Source: Lonicera japonica
Taxonomy: Eukaryota; Streptophyta; Magnoliopsida; Dipsacales; Caprifoliaceae
Length of the DNA: 64,000 bases
Direction: 5' to 3'
NCBI GenBank assembly: GCA_021464415.1
Contig: CM038469.1
Span: 15,726,501 to 15,790,500, forward strand
Under the pieces are notes generated by a model. It worked only from the letters and a program-made list of their open reading frames with translations, did not search any database and was not told the origin of the DNA. This document shows positions 12,300-24,069 of the stretch, one piece after another. The position numbers and the translations under genes are program-made. Within the stretch, counting starts at the first letter, position 1. Each line of letters begins with the position of its first letter.

Positions 12300-14483
12300 T
12301 GTGATGCCCCAAAACTCGTTTAAAGGATAATACTTCTAGGGCCGATTAATCACAAATGCCGTGCACTAACAGTGCGTAATTATAAGAAATATATAAATAT
12401 TCCAAACAAATCCATTTCTTAAGTATTATACGTAAAAACCATGGTATGTGTGGATAATACCCAACTTGTCATTAACTTAAAATACAACATACATAGATAA
12501 AAGAGTTTCAGTATAACTTGGTCATAATAAACTAATACAGCTATGCCTTCAACGAAGTCCCGATTAGTCATAAGTCTTAAGTTTACAATCCATCACAAAT
12601 TCTTAAGTAAAATACATAATATCCAAATAAGCAAAATTTAACAAAATTGTCCCTCTCGTCACAAAGAGCATAAAAGACTAGTACACGGTATTAAAGGTGG
12701 TCTAAGAATCGGTGGACTTTCCTTTTCCCTTCCCTTATATACCTACAGAGGTACATATATAGGAAAAATAATATGAATAAGCCAATTAGGCTCAGCGGAA
12801 ACAATACAGTTGGTATATACGACATTACATGTAGTAAACAACATAAAGGATTTGTAAGTAAATTTTGTTCAAGTTGTCACACCATCGTGCATCCCAGCTC
12901 GTATTCTACACAATTTTTTGACTAATAAAATATCATGTCACTAGTAATTACGTCATTTATCTAATCCATGTATCGTAGTCTCTTACCATGCAGTTGTAGT
13001 GCTCACCGTTAATTAATCTATTCAACTACAACTACCCAAGTGAACCCCTAGGTCTACAATTCGTGGTCTTTTAACCACACGGCCATAGCGCCTCTAGTTA
13101 TTTTATGTGCAAAGTTTTGGACTTTTCACACAGGAGACTGTGTCCTATGTTTTCGGCCCCTCATTAGAGACCAACTTAGACTCGGTGTAGTATAACGATG
13201 CATATGTATTCGTAAATGAGCAATTCATGCCAGTAATATCGGTCTATATCAATTCTCAACAAGCTAGCCAACATGTATAAATATAACGAAATATATAGTG
13301 TACAATCTCTTAAATATGTGTATCAATGTTAAAACTCATCACTTGGACAATTTATAGCAAGTTTATAGCAATATTTCAATATATATCAGGAATACTTACG
13401 TCCAAGTGGGTTTTCACCATTGTAGCCGCATGCATATATAAAATCTTGGTGGATCATGAGATTTAGGTTATAATCATATTATTTAAGCCATCAAATACAA
13501 GATTCAAACCCCAACCCATGCATGTAAACCCAAGTACAAGATTTTGCACTTTAAATATGAGTGTTTTAATTATACTACATGCAACAACAAAGATTTTAAA
13601 AAATAGAGTTTGGTACTATGGTCCCACCTCTAATAAAGTTCTAGAACAAGGTAGGAGGTCTTTAAAGGTAGGAGGTCTCTAGAGGTAGTGGTGGAAGTTG
13701 GACAGCAACTACAACATAACCTTAGTTTCCCGTTTCAAGCTTCCATGGTGGATGGAATGTTAAAATGAAGAATTTAAGCCAAATTTTCATAATTCTTGTG
13801 TTGATCGAGTAATTTCTCTATGATTTCCTTAAATCCCCCTCTCTACCACTCTCTAGATGTTTTGAGTTATGTTTGGTGAGTAATGCTTGAGTATAGAGTG
13901 TTTAGGGTTTTAATTTTGGAGAAATGTGCAGGTCAATGCGTTAAAATTCAATTTTGACCAAATTTAAGCCCTTAAGTCGACTCACCAAACATCCATTATT
14001 CAACTAAGGCCTTTAGTCAACTAACCAAGACTCCATTAGTTGATTGAGGGCTATTGTAGTGTGGGCTTTTCCTACTTTAGCTGTTTGGCCAGATGCTCAA
14101 TTTTGCACCCATTTTTGGCCATTAGAGAGTTATAATTGGGTCTTGGCCAAAACAAAAAAGTTGTAGATAATTGAATTAGCTTTCTAAAGGCATAAATAGC
14201 GGGTCATTTATATATCTTATAAAAAAGTTATAATTTTTCGAAGTAAGGAAGGTTGGTTTGTCAAAAGAATGGAAGTAAGCGATTAATCATCCGATTCCTA
14301 TTCAGACCACCCCAAGTGTGTTAAAACCTAGTACATAAGCTTAATTATGCTATTGGGAACTGTGGGAAAAGTCTTAACCATGAAATTTCTACCCAAACCT
14401 AACTTCATTAGTCGAACTTAGGAATTAGCGTAAACGAAAATTATAAAGGAATTTATCAAGAAACTCACATAATGGTTATTACA
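12300..14483 (-). repeat. Gypsy-type LTR E (about 2.2 kb), possibly solo
   Basis: It starts TGTGATGCCCC and ends GGTTATTACA, the same ends as the chromovirus LTRs at 43854 and 50883. It also shares internal landmarks such as GTGTCC...CCACACGGCCATAGCGCC and the palindromic block at 13973-14049. No primer site or polypurine tract adjoins either end, so it may be a solo LTR. The flanking 5-mers (GGGAG and TAGGG) do not match, so a target duplication is not supported. Confidence 0.72.
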
Positions 14484-15262
14484 TAGGGTTATGGCTCTTC
14501 AGGGCCGAGGGTGATGATATAGCAATATTGATGGAGGAACATATTAAAAGTGAAGTATGCGGCTGGCTAAAGTTGTGGTTTGTTAAGGTGGAGATTTATG
14601 GAGAGTTGACTCACCAAGATGAGCAAGATCAATCTTATGAATAACTAGAATTGATTTGTAAAGTGGTTCAGTGTTTCAGTTTTTCTAGTGGGCATTGGCA
14701 AGGATATTTTTGCTTATAGTGCAATTTAGGCCATTTATAATGCAAATTATTTTTAGCTCAACTATTGAGGATTTACTATTTTAGAGTAAATTTTAAAAGT
14801 TTTAAAAATTGATTGTAATTGTACTCCTTTGTTCCTATAATCAATATAAGCTATCATATTAGTGGATTAATAACTTTTACACTGACACTACCGTAACTCT
14901 TTTTTTTATATTATTGTTTCTTTTCGTTTTTTTCTTTTTATGAGTGTGCTTGTTTTGAAGGTTTCTTCTCTCGGTTAACCTTTGGGCTTTGTGTGATTCC
15001 TTCGAGTTGCGTATTGCTCCGGTTTGAGCAGTTTGGCACAATACGACCCAAATGGACATGGTTGTCGAAACTTTAGTTATGTCCACCCATGTAGTGGTTA
15101 TGAATTTGTATTGTGAAATCATTAATTTGTATAAATAAAAAAAAAGTTGTATTAGATTTAACATGTGTTTTATGTTCTTGAATCCCTTCCTTCCTTCTTG
15201 TTTTGTTGTTTAGGATGGATCCTAGACACTCTAGAGAGATGTTAGAGTAATAAAGAAACCCT
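14484..15262. other. No gene seen
   Basis: AT-rich sequence without a recognised domain. The open frame on the minus strand at 14877-15164 is rich in Lys, Asn and Thr and looks like chance. Confidence 0.5.
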
Positions 15263-15662
15263 TATTACAATATGTTTGTTATAATGTAATTTGGTTTCTA
15301 TTTTACTATGTGTTTTTGTGTAATTTGAATCATTTTTTGCAGCCATTTGGGAAGCAGTACAAGTTTCTTAATAATGCCAAGACATTAATGTCAGGCAAAT
15401 TAGGAAAACTTTAGATATGTAGTTTATTATGCGACTTAGATCTTGCATGTATGCTATTCAACTATTACAATATGTTTGTTATAATGTAATTTGGTTTCTA
15501 TTTTACTATGTGTTTTTGTGTAATTTGAATCATTTTTTGCAGCCATTTGGGAAGCAGTACAAGTTTCTTAATAATGCCAAGACATTAATGTCAGGAAAAT
15601 TAGGAAAACTTTAGATATGTAGTTTATTATGCGACTTAGATCTTGCCTGTATGCTATTCAAT
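15263..15662 (+). repeat. Two 200-bp tandem copies
   Basis: 15263-15462 and 15463-15662 are almost identical direct copies starting TATTACAATATGTTTG. Each contains TTTTTTGCAG followed by CCATTTGGGAAGCAGTACAA, which looks like a splice acceptor and exon start. The near identity shows a recent duplication. The source sequence is not recognised. Confidence 0.9.
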
Positions 15663-15729
15663 AGTTAAAATATCAAGATAGAAAGGATAAACTTGATTTC
15701 AGTGATTTTATCAAAAACACTGTTAAATT

Positions 15730-15886
15730 TGATAAGCGGAATTAAAACCCTAGGTCTAATCAATTTTAGTACTGTTGAAATCTTGTATTGTGTTTTCCAG
15801 CAATTTATATCAATCAATCAATCACACTAGAGTAATACACAACACTAAGAAGTAAATAGGTATCTTTATTTGCGTGGGACTAGTCA
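15730..15886 (-). repeat. Copia LTR fragment, left part (interrupted)
   Basis: The phrases GCGGAATTAAAACCCTAGG and TATCTTTATTTGCGTGGGAC match in order the Copia-2 LTR at 25590-25820 (GCGAATTAAC...CCCTAGG, TATCCCTACTTGCGTAGGA). The compact three-LTR element inserted inside it, and it resumes at 20736. Confidence 0.5.
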
Positions 15887-15891
15887 TTGGG

Positions 15892-17417
15892 TGTAACACC
15901 CCGTGTTCATATTAGTGTTAAGTATGTTGTATGAGCTTATTTATGCTCATATGAGTGATTGTTTAGTGATTCGGGTGATCCGAATCGATTTTGGTTTGTA
16001 AATCATGAGTTTTGATCCTACGCGATTTCCTTATTTTTAGCCAACTTTGGATTATCGTAACTTTCTCATCTTTTATCCGATTTGGGTGTCGTTTATTCTT
16101 ACTTCTAGATTTCTTACCATTCTACAATTTTTGTGTTTTGGCCGAAGTCCAATTCGCACTCCTCATTGACCAAAACAGGGCCCGAAGTTGGCCCATCGCT
16201 AAATTCTGGTCTTTCGGTAGCGCTTTGGCGGAGCGCTGTCTTCGGTGAATTTCTGGGAACTATTGGTCCATAATTTGGAAAAACTTCCAACTAGAAAGTT
16301 GTAGAGCTTTGCAATACCTTTCCGTGGACATAAATAACGCCTCAATCGGAGTTCGGAGCGAAACGTTATGCCCGAAATAAAAACAGTGCATCAAAGTACC
16401 AAAATTACACGCGGACCGGTATGGGCTTTTTGAATACCGGTCCGGCAGCGGGCCAATGTCGGTTTTGAGCATTTCTAAGCATTCTTTTGACCCCTTTTTA
16501 CCACAACTTCGACCCAAACACTCCTAGACATCCCCAGAGAGTTCTAGAGAGCTCTAGGGAGAGAGAGAAATAGATTTCTACATATCTAACCTCTTAATCC
16601 AAGGATTAAAGCTTTAAACCATCCAAATCTTCCTCTCCTTCACTATTCATCATCTCCTACCTTGTTGTCCACCATAGGAGCTCTAGTTTGAGCGTTGGAT
16701 TCGTGAACGAGGGTTCATACATCATTGATTCCATGATCTTGCCACGCTAGGAGCGTGGTGACGCGAGAGCTTTAAGATTTCACCGAACAAAGCTTCGGAT
16801 ATGGATTGATGTCTAAGGTTAAGGTATGGAAAGTATTTCGTATGCATTCCGTAAACTCTAGAGCTATTCTTTGATATCCGTTTTCTTGTATTCATCTTGT
16901 TATTGTTTATTCATTGGCTCCGTGATGTGTTTGTTGGTATTGATTGGTATATGTGATGTGTTTGGCTTAAGTGCTTTGGTGATTGATTGGTACATGTTTA
17001 AGTACACCTACCGGGGATTTGCCAACAGTTCAACAGCCCGGTTTGCAACGTCCGCGGAAAGGGCGTGGGTGAGGTGAGGCATGAATTGGTATGGTGGTAC
17101 TTGACATGTAGCCATGAAAGAGCCGGGTATGAGGCCTTGTGTGATGATTGGTTTAAGTATGTGTATTTGTTATTGTTCTATTGATTCACAGATTCATCTT
17201 TATCATCTGTATACGGTTTACTTCCCCATACATGTTTTTCATCTACAGGTACACGTGGTGAGAACGCGGGATGGGACGGTGAGAGTTCGTGGGAGGACTT
17301 TAGAAATAGTTGTAGTTTGATAAAGGATTTTCCGTTGTATTTTGAAAATATATTGTAAATTGTTACGATCTGTATTCTATTTATTCATTTCTTATCGCCC
17401 AAGGGCGGGGCGTTACA
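15892..17417 (+). repeat. Compact element LTR 1
   Basis: TGTAACACCCC to GGGGCGTTACA, 1526 bp. It contains a perfect 10-bp inverted repeat, GGACCGGTAT (16413-16422) and ATACCGGTCC (16434-16443), with an 11-nt loop. Confidence 0.92.
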
Positions 17418-17552
17418 ATTGGTATCAGAGCTTGGGTTGCGACAACCCTTGGCCTTTGGGTGAGAGATGGGTAGATTTTTCGTAGGATGTGTTTGAGAGA
17501 TCGTTGCGGCGCTAAGAAATTTCGAGGGCGAAATTTTATTAGTGGGGGAGAT
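17418..17552 (+). other. Compact element interior 1 (PBS to PPT, 135 bp)
   Basis: The primer site TGGTATCAGAGC is at 17420-17431. The polypurine tract AGTGGGGGAGAT is at 17541-17552, preceded by TTTCGAGGGCGAAATTTTA, a phrase typical of chromovirus 3' ends. There is no room for a gene. Confidence 0.93.
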
Positions 17553-19078
17553 TGTAACACCCCGTGTTCTTATTAGTGTTAAGTATGTTGTATGAACTTA
17601 TTTATGCTCATATGAGTGATCGTTTAGTGATTCGGGTGATCCGAATCGATTTTGGTTTGTAAATCATGAGTTTTGATCCTACGCGATTTCCTTATTTTTA
17701 GCCAACTTTGGATTATCGTAACTTTCTCATCTTTTATCCGATTTGGGTGTCGTTTATTCCTACTTCTAGATTTCTTACCATTCTACAATTTTCGTGTTTT
17801 GGCCGAAGTCCAATTCGCACTCCTCATTGACCAAAATAGGGCCCGAAGTTGGCCCATCGCTAAATTCTGGTCTTTCGGTATCGCTTTGGCAGAGCGCTGT
17901 CTTCGGTGAATTTATGGGAACGATTGGTCCATAATTTGGAAAAACTTCCAACTAGAAAGTTGTAGAGCTTTGAAATACCTTTCCGTGGACATAAAGAACG
18001 CCTCAATCGGAGTTCGGTGCGAAATGTTATGGCCGAAACAAAAACAGTGCATCAGAGTACCAAAATTACACGCGGACCGGTATGGGCTTTTTGAATACCG
18101 GTCCGGCAGCGGGCCAATGTCGGTTTTGAGCATTTTTAAGCATTCTTTTGACCCCTTTTTACCACAACTTCGACCCAAACACTCCTAGACATCCCCAGAG
18201 AGTTCTAGAGAGCTCTAGGGAGAGAGAGAAATAGATTTCTACATATCTAACCTCTTAATCCAAGGATTAAAGCTTTAAACCATCCAAATCTTCCTCTCCT
18301 TCACTATTCATCATCTCCTACCTTGTTGTCCACCATAGGAGCTCTAGTTTGAGCGTTGGATTCGTGAACGAGGGTTCATACATCATTGATTCCAGGATCT
18401 TGCCACGCTAGGAGCGTGATGACGTGAGAGCTTTAAGATTTCATCGAACGAAGCTTCGGATATGGATTGATATCTAAGGTTAAGGTATGGGAAGTATTTC
18501 GTATGCATTCCGTAAACTCTAGAGCTATTCTTTGATATCCGTTTTCTTGTATTCATCTTGTTATTGTTTATTCATTGGCTCCGTGATGTGTTTGTTGGTA
18601 TTGATTTGTATATGTGATGTGTTTGGCTTAAGTGCTTTGGTGATTGATTGGTACATGTTTAAGTACACCTACCGGGGATTTGCCAACAGTCCAACAGCCC
18701 GGTTTGCAACGTCCGCGGAAAGGGCGTGGGTGAGGTGAGGCATGAATTGGTATGGTGGTACTTGACATGTAGCCATGAAAGAGCCGGGTATGAGGCCTTG
18801 TGTGATGATTGGTTTAAGTATGTGTATTTGTTATTGTTCTATTGATTCACAGATTCATCTTTATCCTCTGTATACGGTTTACTTCCCCATACATGTTTTT
18901 CATCTACAAGTACACGTGGTGAGAACGCGGGATGGGACGGTGAGAGTTCGTGGGAGGACTTTAGAAATAGTTGTAGTTTGATAAAGGATTTTCCGTTGTA
19001 TTTTGAAAATCTATTGTAAATTGTTACGATCTGTATTCTATTTATTCATTTCTTATCGCCCAAGGGCGGGGCGTTACA
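17553..19078 (+). repeat. Compact element LTR 2
   Basis: 1526 bp, the same ends as LTR 1. The inverted repeat is at 18074-18083 and 18095-18104. The middle LTR is shared by both LTR-interior-LTR units. Confidence 0.92.
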
Positions 19079-19213
19079 ATTGGTATCAGAGCTTGGGTTG
19101 CGACAACCCTTGGCCTTTGGGTGAGAGATGGGTAGATTTTTCGTAGGATGCGTTTGAGAGATCGTTGCGGCGCTAAGAAATTTCGAGGGCGAAATTTTAT
19201 TAGTGGGGGAGAT
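19079..19213 (+). other. Compact element interior 2 (PBS to PPT, 135 bp)
   Basis: Copy of interior 1 with a few substitutions. The primer site is at 19081-19092 and the polypurine tract at 19202-19213. Confidence 0.93.
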
Positions 19214-20730
19214 TGTAACACCCCGTGTTCATATTAGTGTTAAGTATGTTGTATGAGCTTATTTATGCTCATATGAGTGATCGTTTAGTGATTCGGGTGA
19301 TCCGAATCGATTTTGATTTGTAAATCATGAGTTTTGATCCTACGCGATTTCCTTATTTTTAGCCAACTTTGGATTATCGTAACTTTCTCATCTTTTATCC
19401 GATTTGGGTGTCATTTATTCCTACTTCTACCATTCTACAATTTTCGTGTTTTGGCCGAAGTGCAATTCGCACTCCTCATTGACCAAACCAGGGCTCGAAG
19501 TTGGCCCATCGCTAAATTCTTGTCTTTCGGTAGCGCTTTGGCAGAGCGCTGTCTTCGGTGAATTTCTGGGAACGATTGGTCCATAATTTGGAAAAACTTC
19601 CAACAAGAAAGTTGTAGAGCTTTGAAATACCTTTCCGTGGACATAAAGAACGCCTCAATCGGAGTTCGGAGCGAAACGTTATGGCCGAAAAAAAAACAGT
19701 GCATCAAAGTACCAAAATTACACGCGGACCGGTATGGGCTTTTTGAATACCGGTCCGGCAGCGGGCCAATGTCGGTTTTGAGCATTTTTAAGCATTCTTT
19801 TGACCCCTTTTTACCACAACTTCGACCCAAACACTCCTAGACATCCCCAGAGAGTTCTAGAGAGCTCTAGGGAGAGAGAGAAATAGATTTCTACATATCT
19901 AACCTCTTAATCCAAGGATTAAAGCTTTAAACCATCCAAATCTTCCTCTCCTTCACTATTCATCATCTCCTACCTTGTTGTCCACCATAGGAGCTCTAGT
20001 TTGAGCGTTGGATTCGTGAACGAGGGTTCATACATCATTGATTCTAGGATCTTGCCACGCTAGGAGCGTGGTGACGCGAGAGCTTTAAGATTTCACCGAA
20101 CGAAGCTTCGGATATGGATTGATATCTAAGGTTAAGGTATGGGAAGTATTTCGTATGCATTCCGTAAACTCTAGAGCTATTCTTTGATATCCGTTTTATT
20201 GTATTCATCTTGTTATTGTTTATTCATTGGCTCCGTGATGTGTTTGTTGGTATTGATTGGTATATGTGATGTGTTTGGCTTAAGTGCTTTGGTGATTGAT
20301 TGGTACATGTTTAAGTACACCTACCGGGAATTTGCCAACAGTCCAACAGCCCGGTTTGCAACGTCCGCGGAGAGGGCGTGGGTGAGGTGAGGCATGAATT
20401 GGTATGGTGGTACTTGACATGTAGCCATGAAAGAGCCGGGTATGAGGCCTTGTGTGATGATTGGTTTAAGTATGTGTATTTGTTATTGTTCTATTGATTC
20501 ACAGATTCATCTTTATCCTCTGTATACGGTTTACTTCCTCATACATGTTTTTCATCTACAGGTACACGTGGTGAGAACGCGGGATGGGACGGTGAGAGTT
20601 CGTGGGAGGACTTTAGAAATAGTTGTAGTTTGATAAAGGATTTTCAATTGTATTTTGAAAATCTATTGTAAATTGTTACGATCTGTATTCTATTTATTCA
20701 TTTCTTATCGCCCAAGGGCGGGGCGTTACA
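19214..20730 (+). repeat. Compact element LTR 3
   Basis: 1517 bp, slightly shorter than the others because of a small deletion near 19428. The inverted repeat is at 19726-19735 and 19747-19756. It is followed by the TTGGG duplication. Confidence 0.92.
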
Positions 20731-20735
20731 TTGGG

Positions 20736-21180
20736 ACTAACCAACGGTACTTCACTATGATCAAAACAAAATTACAAACTCGATCACTTACAACAGTTGC
20801 TTCCCACATTTTATGCAGCATTCTCACCAATTCCTTAAAAGTAGATACCAACCGCAGCTGGCTTGCTTCCCGCTTTTCGGCTTACTCGTTGCCTCTTTCT
20901 ATGTACTTGATCACAATCTTTTACTCCCGTCTACGATCTCCCTTATTGTAAGTTAGCCACTTCGCTCACCTTATCTTCAATCACAACTAAATATACTCTC
21001 GCATGATCGTGAATGTTTAAAACTCTAGTTCTTAGTTTTGAAAAATAATATGATCTATTATGGCATGTAAACAAAATCTAGGTGGTGTTTCAAAAATTGA
21101 TTCTAGCTTTTGGATATTTTTTGCCTAAAAATCTCTCTATAGAATCATGTATTTTTGTCTCAAACCAATGAGTTATATCT
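20736..21180 (-). repeat. Copia LTR fragment, right part
   Basis: Continuation of the copia LTR interrupted at 15886. GGGACTAACC...CACTATGA corresponds to GGGACCAATC...CACTATGAAC in the Copia-2 LTR (25818-25845). The right end is not defined. Confidence 0.45.
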
Positions 21181-21480
21181 ATATTATAAAAGACCATCTT
21201 TGACCAAAATATTCTCTGTTTCTAATGGTTAAAAAAAAATTGATTACACCATTGGATAGTTTTATACACACATCAAAATTAAAACACTCACACCAATAAT
21301 ATCCACACCATAAAATCTCACATACTAATTTTTGTCTACATTAAAAATGCCATAATAAAATAAAAAATTCAAAATTTGATAAAAATTTAATATTTAAAAT
21401 TTACCAAGATCAATTAAAAAAATCTCTATATAATTCAAAAAAATCAAGAAAAATAGTAACATTTAAATCCGTTATGTTTT
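21181..21480. other. No gene seen; AT-rich spacer
   Basis: Low-complexity AT-rich DNA with several A runs. Nothing is recognised in it. Confidence 0.5.
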
Positions 21481-21639
21481 TTTTTAATGATCTTTTTTTT
21501 TTATTGAAAAACGAAAATTTACAACTTGATCCTCCTTACACTAACAATACCAACTCTTTCAAATTCCTACAAGTTTTCTAGGCAAATTCTCAACAGTAAA
21601 AATAGCTTTCCTTCTCTGCTTTACACCAACATCTAGAGA

Positions 21640-22800
21640 ATCGGCTGCCTGGTTAGCCTCTCTTATATGTGATTGATGAAAAATTCATCCCCTGTAATAA
21701 AGATTTTGCCTGACGACACTGATGAACTACGTTCCAAGGTGGATCTTTAGCTTGCTTGATTTTCTCTAGCTGAAATCTAGCTCAATATCTATAAGCAATA
21801 CCCTTTTCCTTACACAACAGTAGACCCTGGACCAAGCCATGATCTCAGCCACATTATTTAACCGAACCAAAAATGCCCGAGCACAAACACTCGCCCATGC
21901 TATCCCGCACAATACAACCACCACCTCCTAGACCGGGGTTCCCCTTACAGCAACTGTGCATTAGTTAAACCGAAAAGGAGCTACACATTTAACAAAAATC
22001 CAGCTGGTAACATCAAAGAGAGATATTCAACTTTTAAAATGGTTGTGTAGCCTCACACTATTGGAAATCACCCATTGTCTAAGAATTTACGCAAAAGTGT
22101 TAATTCTCTCACTAAACCTGGAGGAAACATTGGCATTTTCAAAACGCTTCCTGTTATGAGCAAGCCATATACACACCGCTGAAGGAATAAGGGATGTGAG
22201 CTGAAACACAGGGATCTTTGCTTTTGAATCCACCAACAATTAACCTTTTATTCAGCGTTTGACCAGTCGAATGAATCTCAAAATATCCTCATTAAGCCCA
22301 AAGTTGTTTAGCTTTTCATGTCCACCAACAGATGATTAACAGTCTCACGAACCTTCTTCACAAATAATTTTGAGGCTAAATTAACCCCAAGAGTAATTAA
22401 AATTTCAACCGGATCGAAGCGCACACCAAAGAAAAAATGCCCACTTATGGAACACAACGATGCCACAAAGCCGAAGCTAATATTTAAATTTATTCGACAA
22501 ACCTCCCAACATATTTGATGGTAATCCCCGAACTAGTATATATCCACACACACCTATCTTTTAAACAAGTTAATCCGCATGCTAAGAATCATGATTATAG
22601 GAATAATTTTGACAAGGAATCACCCAAGAATAAGCGAAAAGCATTATAAAAATCTTCAAATCAAGATCAAAGGCGCTCATTCCCCACCATTTCTCCTTCC
22701 AAAAGTCTATATTGCCTTTCCCCAACATGGAGACCAGATTAGTGAGGTCTCGGCCCTCACCATTCTTTTCCAAACATAGAAGAACCATTTTTATACGCAC
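21640..22800 (-). pseudogene. LINE ORF2 3' part (zf-RVT and RNase H), broken
   Basis: In the minus strand the phrase KGNPGLGGGGCIVRDSMGEC (around 21890-21945) is the start of the plant LINE RNase H domain (RVT_3 type). Downstream, IREANQAADSLDVGVKQRR near 21600-21670 matches its conserved end. Upstream, GNIDFWKEKWWG near 22690-22720 and KWAFFLWCALRSG near 22420-22450 look like the zinc-binding zf-RVT region found before RNase H. Stops and frame changes are frequent. The RT and endonuclease domains are absent, as expected for a truncated remnant. The poly-A tail and target duplication were not found. Confidence 0.72.
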
Positions 22801-23219
22801 AACAAGTATATGTTTTGAACAATACTTCTGTTAAAAGAGCTTAAGGATACATTATGTATTATTTGTTATCTCAATTTTTCATTTTTAGGACATACGTTAT
22901 GTGATTGGATTTTGATTAAAAGACTCTTTAAAAATTAAAAACAAATCAGTCCAATTCGATATACTTTTATTTTTTTCAGCATGAAGATATATTGAACATA
23001 CATTTCAGTTGTTCACAACGTTAGACTAGATTAGACAATGGGCTGCAAATAGACTGATTAATTTTGTCGATTTAAATTCGTCACATATTAATTTTTTATC
23101 CTATTATCAAAAAAAAATATTTCACCGTGTCAAATAGCACAAATATACCCTAATTTATAATAAAATAATAAATTAAGATCCTTTTTAAAATAAATTAAAG
23201 ATATTAAAAAAAAAAGTTG
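22801..23219. other. No gene seen; AT-rich spacer
   Basis: Very AT-rich sequence between the LINE remnant and the Copia-2 LTR. No domain or repeat boundary is recognised. Confidence 0.5.
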
Positions 23220-23956
23220 CGATAAAAATACGTGCACAAAAAAATATACGCCGATACAACTCAGAAAACTTTGGACTCGTCCAATTTTGAAAAAGTAATT
23301 TCAAAAAAAAATTATGCCGGACCGATCTATGTTTTGGCAATTTCTACCGGTCCGGTACTTAAAATCAAGTTCCGCCTTCCTTTGTTATTTGCTTTCCACG
23401 TGGCCATGATTTAAAAAGGGCTCGGCCCATTTAAATGGTGATGGGTGGAGTCGTGGGATTTTTTAAAACAAGTTTGAACTTTGATTTTTCAAGCTTTCCT
23501 TTATCTTTTTTCTTTTTTTTTATTTAAATTAAATCTTTTATTTAAATTTATTTTTATTTTTATTTTGCCGTATTAAATCCGTTTTGATTTTGATTTGACC
23601 TAAATTTTAGAGACAATATTATGAAAGATGTTAGACATAAAAAAAATAAGTTTAATCAATAATGTGTATCGATAGGCCTTCTTGAATCTCGACAAAATTC
23701 AGTAAAAATATTTAAAATTAAATTTAACTCAAAAGAATTTTGATTTAAATTTTAATGCTCAACCACCACTTATATTTTGAATCAAATCATATAATCAATT
23801 TATCTTAGATCCTAAATTATGTACGGTGCATTCGGTAAGTTCAGCGAGTTTATGTTGATTGTTGCATCTTCAAATCTTCAATTTGACTCAAACAATTACA
23901 ACGAAAAAAGTGTTCTTGGCATCGGAATCAAGCTAACTAAAAATATAAACCAAACA
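23220..23956 (-). repeat. Copia-2 3' LTR (left border uncertain)
   Basis: Ends GGCATCGGAATCAAGC...ATAAACCAAACA just before the polypurine tract. It aligns with the 5' LTR over AACTCAAAAG...ATGCTCAACCACCACTTA and the terminal GGCATCGGAAT block. It contains the palindromic region 23316-23356. The left border is an estimate. Confidence 0.65.
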
Positions 23957-23968
23957 ATCTCCCACTTT
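23957..23968 (-). other. Copia-2 polypurine tract
   Basis: Element-sense AAAGTGGGAGAT directly before the LTR start TGTTTGG. This is the same structure as in Copia-1. Confidence 0.85.
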
Positions 23969-24069
23969 GGCTATTCCGATGACCAAAAATACACAGCTAT
24001 ATAAATGCATCAACGCGATGTCTATAACATCTCGATTACAGATTCTAAATCGAATTAGTCTATTATAAC

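Larger units (their letters stand above)
15892..20730 (+). mobile_element. Compact three-LTR non-autonomous retroelement (TRIM/LARD-like)
   Basis: Three LTRs (15892-17417, 17553-19078, 19214-20730; 1526, 1526 and 1517 bp) are separated by two interiors of exactly 135 bp. Each interior begins with a tRNA-iMet primer site and ends with a purine-rich tract. The whole array is flanked by the 5-bp duplication TTGGG (15887-15891 and 20731-20735), so it behaves as one insertion. There is no gag or pol, so movement would need proteins supplied in trans. LTR ends TGTAACACCCC and GGGGCGTTACA are those of chromovirus-type gypsy elements. The three LTRs differ at only a small percentage of sites by eye, so it is young. 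Short open frames repeat in each LTR but show no protein character. Confidence 0.92.

Noticed and set aside
12295..14488. Target duplication for LTR E
   Set aside because: Flanking 5-mers GGGAG and TAGGG do not match, and shifting the borders by a few bases did not give a convincing pair.
17420..17431. TGGTATCAGAGC and similar sites taken as tRNA gene pieces
   Set aside because: They are 11-12 nt primer binding sites complementary to tRNA-iMet at LTR borders (6203, 17420, 19081, 25554, 50869, 56011, 56941). No cloverleaf surrounds them.
16012..20633. Open frames of 68-131 codons repeated in all three LTRs of the compact element (for example 16012-16248, 16871-17077, 17114-17320)
   Set aside because: They recur only because the LTRs are duplicates. 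They start and stop at arbitrary places, overlap on both strands, and show no motif. Small-indel and stop differences between copies argue against selection.
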